Assembly (NCBI GenBank): GCA_035328405.1
Contig: DAOLIT010000024.1
Span: 4,109-68,108, forward strand
DNA: 64,000 nt
DNA from: JAEUKA01 sp035328405
GTDB lineage: Bacteria; Myxococcota_A; Polyangia; Palsa-1104; JAEUJZ01
Direction: 5' to 3'
The notes under the pieces are model-generated. The model did not search any database and was not told the DNA's origin. It saw nothing but the letters and a program-made list of their open reading frames with translations. The position numbers were made by a program, and so were the translations under genes. Shown piece after piece: positions 35,788 through 43,864 of the stretch (its first letter is position 1; each line of letters starts with the position of its first letter).

Positions 35788-38786
35788 GCGAGCGCGTCTC
35801 GACGGAGCGCCTGCACTGGTTCGCCGTTCCACAGCGAGAAAAACGACCGTTCAAACAACGAGCCGGCGCTTGTGGTGTGGTAGTCGCCGGGGTGAACGTG
35901 CCCGTCTGGATCGATGCACGCGATCTCCCACAGCGCACGACACGGAGCGAACGTCGTTCGGTTGGCAAAATCGTCCGTCGCGCGAAATTCCAAAAGTCGC
36001 TCGTCGGGCTCGCCGTGACAGGTACAGCCTACAGGTGGGCAAAGGTGGTCCACAAACACCACACCGCCCGCTTCACAAATCGCCCGCGCCGCGCTGACTT
36101 GCGCCTGCACCGATTCGGCCAGCGGAGACGCGCCAGACCGGGCTGCAAACAGATTCACGGGATAGCTCTCCTCGACTTTGAGCCAATCGATCGACAAGGC
36201 CACCGCCTGCCGGGCCAGCTCGGGCAGCTCGTCCACGGTTTGCGCGAGCAGCACCGTCGAAATCCCGAGGCGCAGGTCCGCGCCAGTCGCTTCTCGGAAC
36301 GAAACCGCGTCGCGCAGGTGGGACAAAATGCGCACAAAGTCGCCCCCGGCTCGAATGGAGTCGTTTGTATGCGCGGTGCCACCGTCGAGCGAAATCGCCA
36401 AACTGTTCACGCCTGCGGCCACGAGTTTTTCCAAAACCAGCGGTGAAAGCGACATGCCGTTGGTGAGCAGATGTACGTCAAGCCGTCGCCCGTCCCGCGC
36501 CTGTTTGGCCCGCGCGAGTGTGTCAAAAAACAACGGCGACAGCAGATTTTCCCCGCCGTGCGAAAAACCCAGGTAATTCGCCGCACAAAACGCCTCGTCG
36601 AGTGCATCGAGCACCCACGGTTGCATCGAGCGAGCCGTGCCGTCGCGGGTCCGGGTAGGTGCGTGTGTGATGCAGTGCTGGCAGCGCAGGTTGCAACGCT
36701 CGGTCAGTGTCAGGTACAGCTTCGAGGGCAGAAAAAAACCGTGCGTCGCGCCGAGGGAAAACGCTTCTTCCAGGCGCGAATCCATGGTGCCGAGCAGCTC
36801 GCGACCGATTGCAAGTGCCGCTCGTGGCTCACTCCGACGGATGACCCACGCCGAGCAGGCCCCGAGCGTGATTTCGTGCGGGTCCTCGCCAGGCGCAAAT
36901 TCGACCGATCCGAGCACGCAGACCGGATGAAGCTCGCCGGGACCTTCGGGCAACGCAAAATGGGCTGGTTTGTCGTCGGGATTCAGAAACACATCAAGCA
37001 TTTCCGATCCGTGCTGCCGCCGAAAAGCAAACAGGTTTGTGTCGTTTGGCATCGGCAACGGCAACACTTCGCCTCGGCGCAACGCGACGAATTGCCGACG
37101 GGCGGAAACCAGCGTTTTTGCCAAGGAAAGCGTCGGGTGATCGTCGGAAATTTCTGCCCACGGAAAAGGCATTCGTTCGGGCCAGACATCCTCGAAGCCG
37201 CGCGGAGGACTTGCGGAAGACAGCGACAGCTCGTCGCCCGCGTACAACATCGGAATTTCGGGCCGACACAGCAGCAAAACCAGGCCCAGCCGAGCGCGTT
37301 GTGTGCCGCACAAACTCGCAAGTCGAGGCGTGTCGTGCGTCGATAAAAACGTGAGCGCCGCGTGGCTAGGACCGTTATCAAACGACCGCGCCGAGAGCAT
37401 TTCGCCAAGCGCCACCGACGACAAAGATCCCGAAAGCCACCGCGTCGTCGCCGTTTGAAAAGCAAAATCCGTTGCGCAATCCAGCCCGAATGGAACGTAA
37501 TGACCTAGGTTGTTGACCGTCAGTTCTCCGAGGACGAGCGCGTCCTTTTTGACCTTGTGAACGGTGTGCTTCAGGGCTGCGAGCCACTTTTGCGGAACGT
37601 CGGCGGCAGAATCCAGTCGGAAACCATCCACCCCCAGCGACAAAAAGTGACGCGCAACGCCGCATAAACAATCGAGCACGTCGTCGTTGTCCGTTTGAAA
37701 AAGCGGCAACTGCCATTGACCGTGTTGGTAGTGCTCATAACCTGGATCGGGACCGTCGGAAAACGGCCAACGGTACACGCGAAACCACGAAGCATACGGC
37801 GACGCGGGGCCCTTTGCTCGCACGTCGCAAAACGGCAAAAAATCGCGATGGACATGGGTCAAACACAGATCGAGCAGCACGCGCACGCCCAGCCGAGAAG
37901 CGTCAGACAGAAGCCGAGAAAGCGCAGCCTCTCCGCCGAGAGCCGGGTCCACGACGAGGGGATTTTCCGCATCGTATCGGTGCGCCGACGGGCTTTGGCA
38001 CACGGGTGTCAGGTGCAGCACCGTAACCCCCAGATCGGCCAGGTAAGGCAGCGCCGCGCGCACACCGTCCAGATCGCCGCCTGCACGGGCTTTTTCGTCG
38101 GTCAGTTTGGGCCACGGCAGGCCATCGCCTCGGCGAAATCGGTCGAGGAATACGCTGTACAGCACCGCGTCGAGCCACCACGAAGGTGCGTCGCTCGGTT
38201 CAGGCAAGACAGCCAAAGCGGTTTGATCGGGCAGACCTACGATGCGGCCACTCGCCAAACGAAACACATACGAAATCGGTTGTGCGCACGTCGGCAAACC
38301 CGTCTCGAACAGCAGGTGTTCGTCCTCGTGGGCGACGAGCCGCATCGGCCACGGTTTGGGTGGTTGTGAGTCTAGCGTCACCACCGAAAGCGAGTCCGAA
38401 ACTCCTTTCCGCAGCGCCGCTCGGATCACAAGCCGCCCGTCGGGCAGCGTGAACACCCACGGAGAGGCCGGAACATGCAGGACGGGTTCCTCGGTGCCTC
38501 CGACGCACAGCACCTGATTGCGAAGGCCGTTTTGGCTGCGGGTGCGAGGAGCGTCCCCCGGCACATGCCACCGTCCGTCCGGCGTGCGCAGTTTGTACGC
38601 ATAAACGCCCGGCGATAGCGACAGCGTGACGCTAGGCACCTTGTCGGGACCGGGCACAAGCAGACGTGGCGCTTGCCAGTGCGGACATTCGCCGAACAGC
38701 TCGCTTTGCGGCGGCGCGTCCGGGAAACGCAGACACAGCGTTCTTTGGGAATCGCGCTTGCGTGGCCCCAGGGGAAAAACGCGCAT
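35757..38786 (-). CDS. GH13 alpha-amylase-type enzyme fused to a radical SAM domain
   Basis: A continuous 1009-residue frame with two complete enzymes. Residues ~1-100 are an N-terminal beta domain (VYAYKLRTPDGRW, like CBM48). Residues ~205-570 are a GH13 barrel: GGDLDGVRAALPYLADLGVT, DLCLTHVH (region I), GFRLDS (nucleophile Asp392), GELTV (acid/base Glu421) and STHDTPRL (Asp485), followed by the usual C-terminal beta domain to ~650. Residues ~688-1000 are a radical SAM core with the cluster motif CNLRCQHC (Cys698, 702, 705) and GGENLL, then Cys-rich C-terminal parts (CPPVGCTC; CRALWEIACIDPDGHVHPG) resembling a reduced SPASM region. bioB lies just upstream and overlaps it by one base (TGATG). 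Sugar-chain cleavage plus radical chemistry on a linked substrate is possible but is inference. Confidence 0.85.
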   Translation of the reverse strand: MRVFPLGPRKRDSQRTLCLRFPDAPPQSELFGECPHWQAPRLLVPGPDKVPSVTLSLSPGVYAYKLRTPDGRWHVPGDAPRTRSQNGLRNQVLCVGGTEEPVLHVPASPWVFTLPDGRLVIRAALRKGVSDSLSVVTLDSQPPKPWPMRLVAHEDEHLLFETGLPTCAQPISYVFRLASGRIVGLPDQTALAVLPEPSDAPSWWLDAVLYSVFLDRFRRGDGLPWPKLTDEKARAGGDLDGVRAALPYLADLGVTVLHLTPVCQSPSAHRYDAENPLVVDPALGGEAALSRLLSDASRLGVRVLLDLCLTHVHRDFLPFCDVRAKGPASPYASWFRVYRWPFSDGPDPGYEHYQHGQWQLPLFQTDNDDVLDCLCGVARHFLSLGVDGFRLDSAADVPQKWLAALKHTVHKVKKDALVLGELTVNNLGHYVPFGLDCATDFAFQTATTRWLSGSLSSVALGEMLSARSFDNGPSHAALTFLSTHDTPRLASLCGTQRARLGLVLLLCRPEIPMLYAGDELSLSSASPPRGFEDVWPERMPFPWAEISDDHPTLSLAKTLVSARRQFVALRRGEVLPLPMPNDTNLFAFRRQHGSEMLDVFLNPDDKPAHFALPEGPGELHPVCVLGSVEFAPGEDPHEITLGACSAWVIRRSEPRAALAIGRELLGTMDSRLEEAFSLGATHGFFLPSKLYLTLTERCNLRCQHCITHAPTRTRDGTARSMQPWVLDALDEAFCAANYLGFSHGGENLLSPLFFDTLARAKQARDGRRLDVHLLTNGMSLSPLVLEKLVAAGVNSLAISLDGGTAHTNDSIRAGGDFVRILSHLRDAVSFREATGADLRLGISTVLLAQTVDELPELARQAVALSIDWLKVEESYPVNLFAARSGASPLAESVQAQVSAARAICEAGGVVFVDHLCPPVGCTCHGEPDERLLEFRATDDFANRTTFAPCRALWEIACIDPDGHVHPGDYHTTSAGSLFERSFFSLWNGEPVQALRRDALAHSYRRPSTG

Positions 38787-39772
38787 CACGCTTCAGCGGG
38801 GCGCAGGCCAGCGGCGGCCAAAAGGGCCTTGTCGTCGTCTGTAGACCGGTTGTCCGAGGTGAGCAGCCGATCTCCGTAAAAAATCGAATTTGCGCCCGCG
38901 ACAAAGCAGAGCACCTGGGCTTCTTTGGACAGCAATTGCCGACCGGCGGACAGGCGCACGCGGCTTTTCGGCAAAAACACGCGCGCGGTCGCGATGGTCC
39001 GCACAAGGTCAAGTGGGTCTACCGGTTGAAGATTCGCAAGAGGTGTGCCCGGCTGTGGAATGAGGGCGTTGATGGGCACGCTTTCAGGTGGTGGGTGAAG
39101 CGACGCCAATGTATGCAGCAGCGCACACCGATCGTCGATGCTTTCTCCCATGCCGATGATTCCGCCGCAACACAGTCCGATGCCGGCCTTTCGCACCCGC
39201 TTGAGCGTTTCCAGCCTGTCGTCATAGGTCCGCGTCGTCACGACTTGACCATAAAACGACCTCGACGTGTCCAGGTTGTGGTTGTAGGCCGAAAGCCCCG
39301 CCTCGGCGAGCTGGTTCGCCTGTTCTTGCGTCAGCATGCCGAGGGTGACACACGCTTCCATTCCCAAACCCCGCACGCCTTTTACCATCGACAGAACTTG
39401 CGCAAACGCAGGCCCGTCTTTCACATTCCGCCACGCCGCGCCCATGCAAAACCGTGTCGCTCCGGCTGCTTGAGCCGCACGCGCTTTGTCCAGCACCTCG
39501 TCGAGAGATAGCATCGCCTCCTTTTTGGCCATACCGTGGGAGGCCGACTGCGAGCAATAGCCGCAATCTTCTTGGCAGCCTCCGGTTTTCACAGACAGAA
39601 GCGAGCAAAGCTGGACTTCGGTGGGGTTGTGGTGTGTGCGATGAACCGACATCGCGCGAAAGAGAAGCTCTGGCAACGGCAGGTCGTACACCGCCCGCAC
39701 ATCGGAAATTGAGAAGGTTTTTGTGGAATCTACCGTCGCAGAATCGGAACAGCCAGAGGACGCATTTTGCAT
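38786..39772 (-). CDS. bioB: Biotin synthase
   Basis: A 328-residue radical SAM enzyme that inserts sulphur into dethiobiotin in the last step of biotin synthesis. The radical SAM cluster motif is GGCQEDCGYCSQS, and the rest follows BioB: GATRFCMGAAWRNVKDG, YNHNLDTS, GLCCGGIIGMGES, ALIPQPGTPL and the closing SIFYGDRLLTS. The cysteines that hold the auxiliary [2Fe-2S] cluster are visible (Cys in FCMGAA and in GLCCG). Other bio genes are absent nearby. Its TGA stop overlaps the ATG of the GH13-radical SAM fusion, so the two are translated together. Confidence 0.97.
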   Translation of the reverse strand: MQNASSGCSDSATVDSTKTFSISDVRAVYDLPLPELLFRAMSVHRTHHNPTEVQLCSLLSVKTGGCQEDCGYCSQSASHGMAKKEAMLSLDEVLDKARAAQAAGATRFCMGAAWRNVKDGPAFAQVLSMVKGVRGLGMEACVTLGMLTQEQANQLAEAGLSAYNHNLDTSRSFYGQVVTTRTYDDRLETLKRVRKAGIGLCCGGIIGMGESIDDRCALLHTLASLHPPPESVPINALIPQPGTPLANLQPVDPLDLVRTIATARVFLPKSRVRLSAGRQLLSKEAQVLCFVAGANSIFYGDRLLTSDNRSTDDDKALLAAAGLRPAEA

Positions 39773-39840
39773 GCGCGGCTTATACCACGAAGACCATGTG
39801 CTTTTTGGGCCGGGCCGAGGCCGCGTCCCTCGCGTTCGCG

Positions 39841-41151
39841 CTAACTGGTTTTTTGCAGCAGCAGCTTTGCTGCGGCTTGGAGCGCGTCGTATCCAAAACC
39901 GACGTGCTCCTTCGCGGCCAGCAAGTCCTGCGCAATCATCACAAGAACTTCGTGCGGAGAAGCCCCGATCCGTTTCCCAAACGTCACACGCTGTTCCACA
40001 ATCGACTCACCAAAACTCGTGTCTGCATTTTGCATCCGACGTCTGTATGGACGGGGAGCTGCAGGAGCAGCAGACGAAGCAGAAGACGAAGCAGAGGGAG
40101 TTCCCCCGTGGTCTCCAATCGGACGACCGGAATTCCATCGCCGACCTGGCCCCCGCCGTCCTTGTTCCGACAGACTTTTGTGCGATTTGAGACCGTGTTC
40201 CTTCCGCAGCGCGTCGAGCTGCTCCGGCCAACCCACAGGCAGTGGCAACACCTTTGCTTCGATGTAACCCAGGTCTGCTGCGCTGATCTGGAGGTGTTCG
40301 GCCAGCTCCTCTTTGCTCATCCCAAGCAAGCCCCGTTGCCGCGAAAGCCAAATCCCATCGTATCGAATCACCGACGGCAACGTCACCGCTTGCAGACTCT
40401 CTGCATTGGTCACAATCGACAGCCGTTTGAACGGCGAAATAAACCGATGCGGCAAACGGAGGTCCAAATCCACCAGCAACCGGAGTTCGGTCAACGTACA
40501 TCCAAGCGCCCGACACACCGCCTCTTTCGACAGTGTGATGTGCGACAACCGTTCCCCAAGCCACTTTCCGCAGAAAAACCCAGGTTCCATCGCTTTTGCT
40601 CCCCGCGCTCCCTCCTGTTCTCCACTCGAAACGACGGTTTCCTGCGCAGGAGTGACCGCACCTCCTTTCGGCTGTACATCGGCCACCCCATTTTGGGGTT
40701 CCGCATCCGATTTCGGGAGTATGTCCTTCTGTTCCAGTTCGGGGGATGCCTTGCTGTCTTCCTGCTGCGGTTCTGTGGACGGAACAGCAACATTCACGAT
40801 GTTGGGGTCATTCTGGGTGTTCACCACATGTTCTGCTTTCGGTGCCATCTCTGTTTGCTTCTCCAAAACCTCCCCCACAGTTGTTGTTTGCGCGGTTTCA
40901 CTTGTTGTTTGCGCGGTTTCACCGGGAATGCGGAAACCCAACGTCAAAAGCGTTGGGAGCCATGCAGACGGAATCGGAAGCTTCCTGGTTTCCACCCTCG
41001 TCAAGACAACTTCCGATAGTCCCAAATGATCCCCAAGTTTTCTTCTTCCCAGCGCAACGCGTTCTCGTTCCTTCCTGAGCCAACCACCATCCAAAGTCTG
41101 TCCCTGTGTCACATCATTCCCTACCGGTGTGTGTTTCTCAGTTGTGGACAT
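39841..41151 (-). CDS. Protein with three XRE-like helix-turn-helix segments
   Basis: A 436-residue protein of unknown function. Three related segments each fit an XRE-type helix-turn-helix followed by a closing Trp/Leu motif: residues ~22-72 (LRKERERVALGRRKLGDHLGLSEVVLTRVE), ~192-245 (GKWLGERLSHITLSKEAVCRALGCTLTELRLLV) and ~266-321 (GIWLSRQRGLLGMSKEELAEHLQISAADLGYIEAK); in each the pattern G..L or L..LG, turn, then a hydrophobic anchor is kept. A disordered linker (residues ~73-190) contains a short internal repeat ETAQTT. After an Arg/Ser/Ala-rich region comes a last helical segment. The start at 41151 has GGGAG four bases upstream. Possibly a multi-valent transcription regulator. Confidence 0.65.
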   Translation of the reverse strand: MSTTEKHTPVGNDVTQGQTLDGGWLRKERERVALGRRKLGDHLGLSEVVLTRVETRKLPIPSAWLPTLLTLGFRIPGETAQTTSETAQTTTVGEVLEKQTEMAPKAEHVVNTQNDPNIVNVAVPSTEPQQEDSKASPELEQKDILPKSDAEPQNGVADVQPKGGAVTPAQETVVSSGEQEGARGAKAMEPGFFCGKWLGERLSHITLSKEAVCRALGCTLTELRLLVDLDLRLPHRFISPFKRLSIVTNAESLQAVTLPSVIRYDGIWLSRQRGLLGMSKEELAEHLQISAADLGYIEAKVLPLPVGWPEQLDALRKEHGLKSHKSLSEQGRRGPGRRWNSGRPIGDHGGTPSASSSASSAAPAAPRPYRRRMQNADTSFGESIVEQRVTFGKRIGASPHEVLVMIAQDLLAAKEHVGFGYDALQAAAKLLLQKTS

Positions 41152-41446
41152 CCACTCCCCCGTGTTGTTTGTGTGTATTCCTATTTGTGTTGTGCAGATA
41201 ATCCATGACTTTCCGGCCCCCAGCGTACCGCACACAGGTGGAACAAGAAAACGACAAAGTGCAGACATTGCGTTTTTCAGCAAAAAAAACGCAAAGGAGG
41301 AAACGGACTACACAAAAGGCAAGGGGAGATAGGAGTCCGATAAGGCTGACACAGGTATGCCGGAAGTAGGCAAAGGGGGAAGGGAGAGGGTCAGTATAGG
41401 TAGAGAAGGCGACGGGCGACAAGCAGCGACGGAAAACGAGACTTGA
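41152..41446. other. Intergenic region with an AT-rich inverted repeat
   Basis: The 295 bases contain the upstream region of the minus-strand XRE-like gene. GCGTTTTT (41270-41277) and AAAAACGC (41285-41292) form an eight-base inverted repeat with a seven-base loop. I see no gene, no sigma-70 promoter that convinces, and no T-run that would make the repeat a terminator. Confidence 0.35.
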
Positions 41447-42109
41447 CTACAAGGAAGAAACGCCGCGTTTGAGGCGAAAACCATCGCTTCTGGCACCTCG
41501 GTTTTGGGCGTATTCCACAAGGCCCACGCCGCGTTTCCATTCCAGAATCAAAAAGTGTCCGCTCTTGTGATTCCATGTGTAGCGCAGCGTATCCCCCTTT
41601 GTCGTGATCTTGGCCACTGTGAGGCCTGTTTCCTTGTATGTTTTGTTGCCCTGACTGATTCCCAAAAGGTCCGATTGTTCATATTTGGGCGCAGCAGAGC
41701 GTTCTTTCAGTTTTTTTATTTCTTCCTCTGGTTTGTCTGTGGAGACTCGGACGATCTCCTTGTCGGTGGTCCACAGCAGAATGGGGTCCAGCTTTCGTGG
41801 TTTTCCCGTCTGTGATTTCACCGACTCAAACGAGATCAAGTACGCATCACCCCAAGTGAAATTTCCCACTCGCACTGTGACGACCTTGCAACTTAGGGGG
41901 ACTTCTTTCTTTCCGATTTCATCGCCCCATTCCGTTCCAGAAAAGGTCGCAAGCGCGCGGTCGTTTGTGCTTGCATAAAGAAACGGATTTTTTGCAAAAG
42001 CAGAAACTGAAAAGAGTAGAAAACTGCCCAAAAACAGCCACAGGGCCGCGCTGCAAAACAGCCAGAGGTCGGCTCTCTGTTTCCACACCAAGCAACTCAT
42101 TTTTCGCAT
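41447..42109 (-). CDS. Hypothetical exported protein
   Basis: A 220-residue protein with a signal peptide (LFCSAALWLFLGSFLLFSVSAFA-KN). The rest is a soluble, mostly beta-rich domain with one Cys (PLSCKVVTVRVGNF) and the segments WGDAYLISFESVKS and TLRYTWNHKSGHFLILEWKRGVGLVEYAQNRGARSDGF (ending GARSDGFRL). No family is recognised. The start is supported by AAAGGAA seven bases upstream. It sits between the XRE-like gene and the acyl-CoA dehydrogenase on the same strand. Confidence 0.6.
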   Translation of the reverse strand: MRKMSCLVWKQRADLWLFCSAALWLFLGSFLLFSVSAFAKNPFLYASTNDRALATFSGTEWGDEIGKKEVPLSCKVVTVRVGNFTWGDAYLISFESVKSQTGKPRKLDPILLWTTDKEIVRVSTDKPEEEIKKLKERSAAPKYEQSDLLGISQGNKTYKETGLTVAKITTKGDTLRYTWNHKSGHFLILEWKRGVGLVEYAQNRGARSDGFRLKRGVSSL

Positions 42110-42156
42110 GTTGTTCCTTTCTCAGACGTTTCCCGCTCACCTGAGTCAAGTTGGGT

Positions 42157-43776
42157 TCATTGGGAATGTATGTTATGGGCACGTGGGAGTGTTTCATGCA
42201 CGCTGATGTTCTGCCAAACCGACATCAGGACATCCACCGTGTCTCGGATTTCTAGTGCGGCGTCTTCCTTTTGCAAAGACATGAGACGGCGCACTCTCTC
42301 TTCTGCATCGGCGATCTCTGCAAGCAGCATTTGGTCTTTGGTCCATCGTCGGAGATGAGCAAAGAACGCCTGGTGCAAATGCAGTTTCTGCATATCCCGA
42401 AGAACCTGCGCGCACAGCACGTTGTGCGTGCCCTCCCAAGCTTCGATGACGATCGAATCTCGCAAAAGACGAGGCAAAACAGAGAACTCCTCAATCGTTC
42501 CGTTTCCACCCAACACTTCGATGGCATCACGGACGACAGTTGTTCCGCGCACCGCCGTAAAATACTTGTTCATGTTCACGACCAAACGGTGTACGGCTCG
42601 CGTGTTTTCATCGGCGACTCCCAAGGCAACTTGATCTGCGAGCGCAATCAACGCAAACGTCCCAGCGATCGCCTTTCGCCGCGATTCTGTGATTCTTCCC
42701 AGCGTTCTTTTCACCAACGGAAATTCCGCAATTTTCTGACCGAACGCTTCTCTGCACGCAGCAAACGTAGTGGCTTCGATCTCAGCTCTGCGCATCATTC
42801 CGCACGCCGCAATCGCGTTGTACGTTCGGCTTGTGTTGAGCACGATGTCTACCACTTGCTTGAACGCTCCCTCGGGTGCTCCGATGGACCACGCCACCGC
42901 ATCCACAAAATCGGCTTCCCCCGAGGCCATGCTCCGTGTTCCTAGCTTGTATTTCAGCCGACGGATGAAGACCCCGTTTGGCGAACCATTACGGAGTCTG
43001 CGCGGAACGACAAACGCCCCAAGACCCGCAGTTCCTGGCTGTGAATGGGGAATCCGTGCCGTGACCAAATACAAATCTGCATCGATTACGGAACAGAACC
43101 ATTTTTCTCCATTGATGCGATAGAAATCGCCACAAGGAGTTGCACGAACAACATTCTGTCCGACATCCGAACCGCCCTGAATTTCCGTCAGAAATTGGGC
43201 TCCGTGATGGTGTGCGGGGTCCAGGCGATCGGTGTGCAGCAGGCCAGGCAGAAGCCGCGCTTTCAAGGCATCATCTGCACGCGCCAACAGGAGTTTGATC
43301 AGGCCTGCTGTGCATGCGAACGGACAGAGGTGCCCGCCTTCTCCATGGTGTGCGAGCAAGTACGCATACGCCAGTTGGATGCGCTCTTGCCCTGGTGTTT
43401 CGTACCGAGACATGGCCCCTGTTCGATAGGCAAGGCGACCGATTTCATAGTACGAGGGATGAAAACAGACTTCCTCTGTTCGACGACCGATGCCGTCGTA
43501 ACGTCTCAATGTAGGCAGGTGTTCGTCGCGGTTGTTTTCGCAAATCAGTTCATCCAAAACCGTCGCACATTCCTGTCCAAAGCGAGAAAACCCCGGCGAC
43601 TCCTGCTCGAAAACAGCTTCCCCCAAGTGGTGGCGCAGAAGGGTTTGCAGGTCCGCGTCGTGTTCAAAGTAGTTCTGCTTTTTTCGGCTCTGCCATTCCG
43701 AAAATGCAGCGCGGGCTCGCTCGGGAAGACTGAGATCGGAAACAGGATGTTGGGTCACAGGTTTGAACGGTTCCAT
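42157..43776 (-). CDS. AidB-like acyl-CoA dehydrogenase family protein
   Basis: A 539-residue flavoprotein. The acyl-CoA dehydrogenase fold is clear: QFLTEIQGGSDVGQN (the FAD-contact strand), INGEKWFCSV, the central RMLRYKLGTR-like RRLKYKLGTRSMASGEADF segment, and AIEVLGGNGTIEEF followed by WEGTHNVLCAQVLRDM, the closing FAD-binding region. The length and the WEGTHN motif are typical of AidB, which in E. coli binds DNA and is induced by alkylation stress, rather than of classic fatty-acid dehydrogenases (~380). The catalytic Glu cannot be fixed by eye. The N-terminal ~120 residues include an acidic, helical domain (ENNRDEHLPTLRRYDGIGRR). Confidence 0.85.
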   Translation of the reverse strand: MEPFKPVTQHPVSDLSLPERARAAFSEWQSRKKQNYFEHDADLQTLLRHHLGEAVFEQESPGFSRFGQECATVLDELICENNRDEHLPTLRRYDGIGRRTEEVCFHPSYYEIGRLAYRTGAMSRYETPGQERIQLAYAYLLAHHGEGGHLCPFACTAGLIKLLLARADDALKARLLPGLLHTDRLDPAHHHGAQFLTEIQGGSDVGQNVVRATPCGDFYRINGEKWFCSVIDADLYLVTARIPHSQPGTAGLGAFVVPRRLRNGSPNGVFIRRLKYKLGTRSMASGEADFVDAVAWSIGAPEGAFKQVVDIVLNTSRTYNAIAACGMMRRAEIEATTFAACREAFGQKIAEFPLVKRTLGRITESRRKAIAGTFALIALADQVALGVADENTRAVHRLVVNMNKYFTAVRGTTVVRDAIEVLGGNGTIEEFSVLPRLLRDSIVIEAWEGTHNVLCAQVLRDMQKLHLHQAFFAHLRRWTKDQMLLAEIADAEERVRRLMSLQKEDAALEIRDTVDVLMSVWQNISVHETLPRAHNIHSQ

Positions 43777-43864
43777 TCGTGCAAGGTATCACGAAGCGGA
43801 GATCCTGCCGTCCTGTGCTGCAACACCCACTTGGTTTTTCTGCTGTCTCTGTTTTTGACTGCGT

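Noticed and set aside
36700..36790. The GH13-radical SAM protein as two genes joined by a sequencing error.
   Set aside because: The frame is continuous with no change in codon use; an internal ATG at 36785 has no clear ribosome-binding site. Kept as an open check under the finding.
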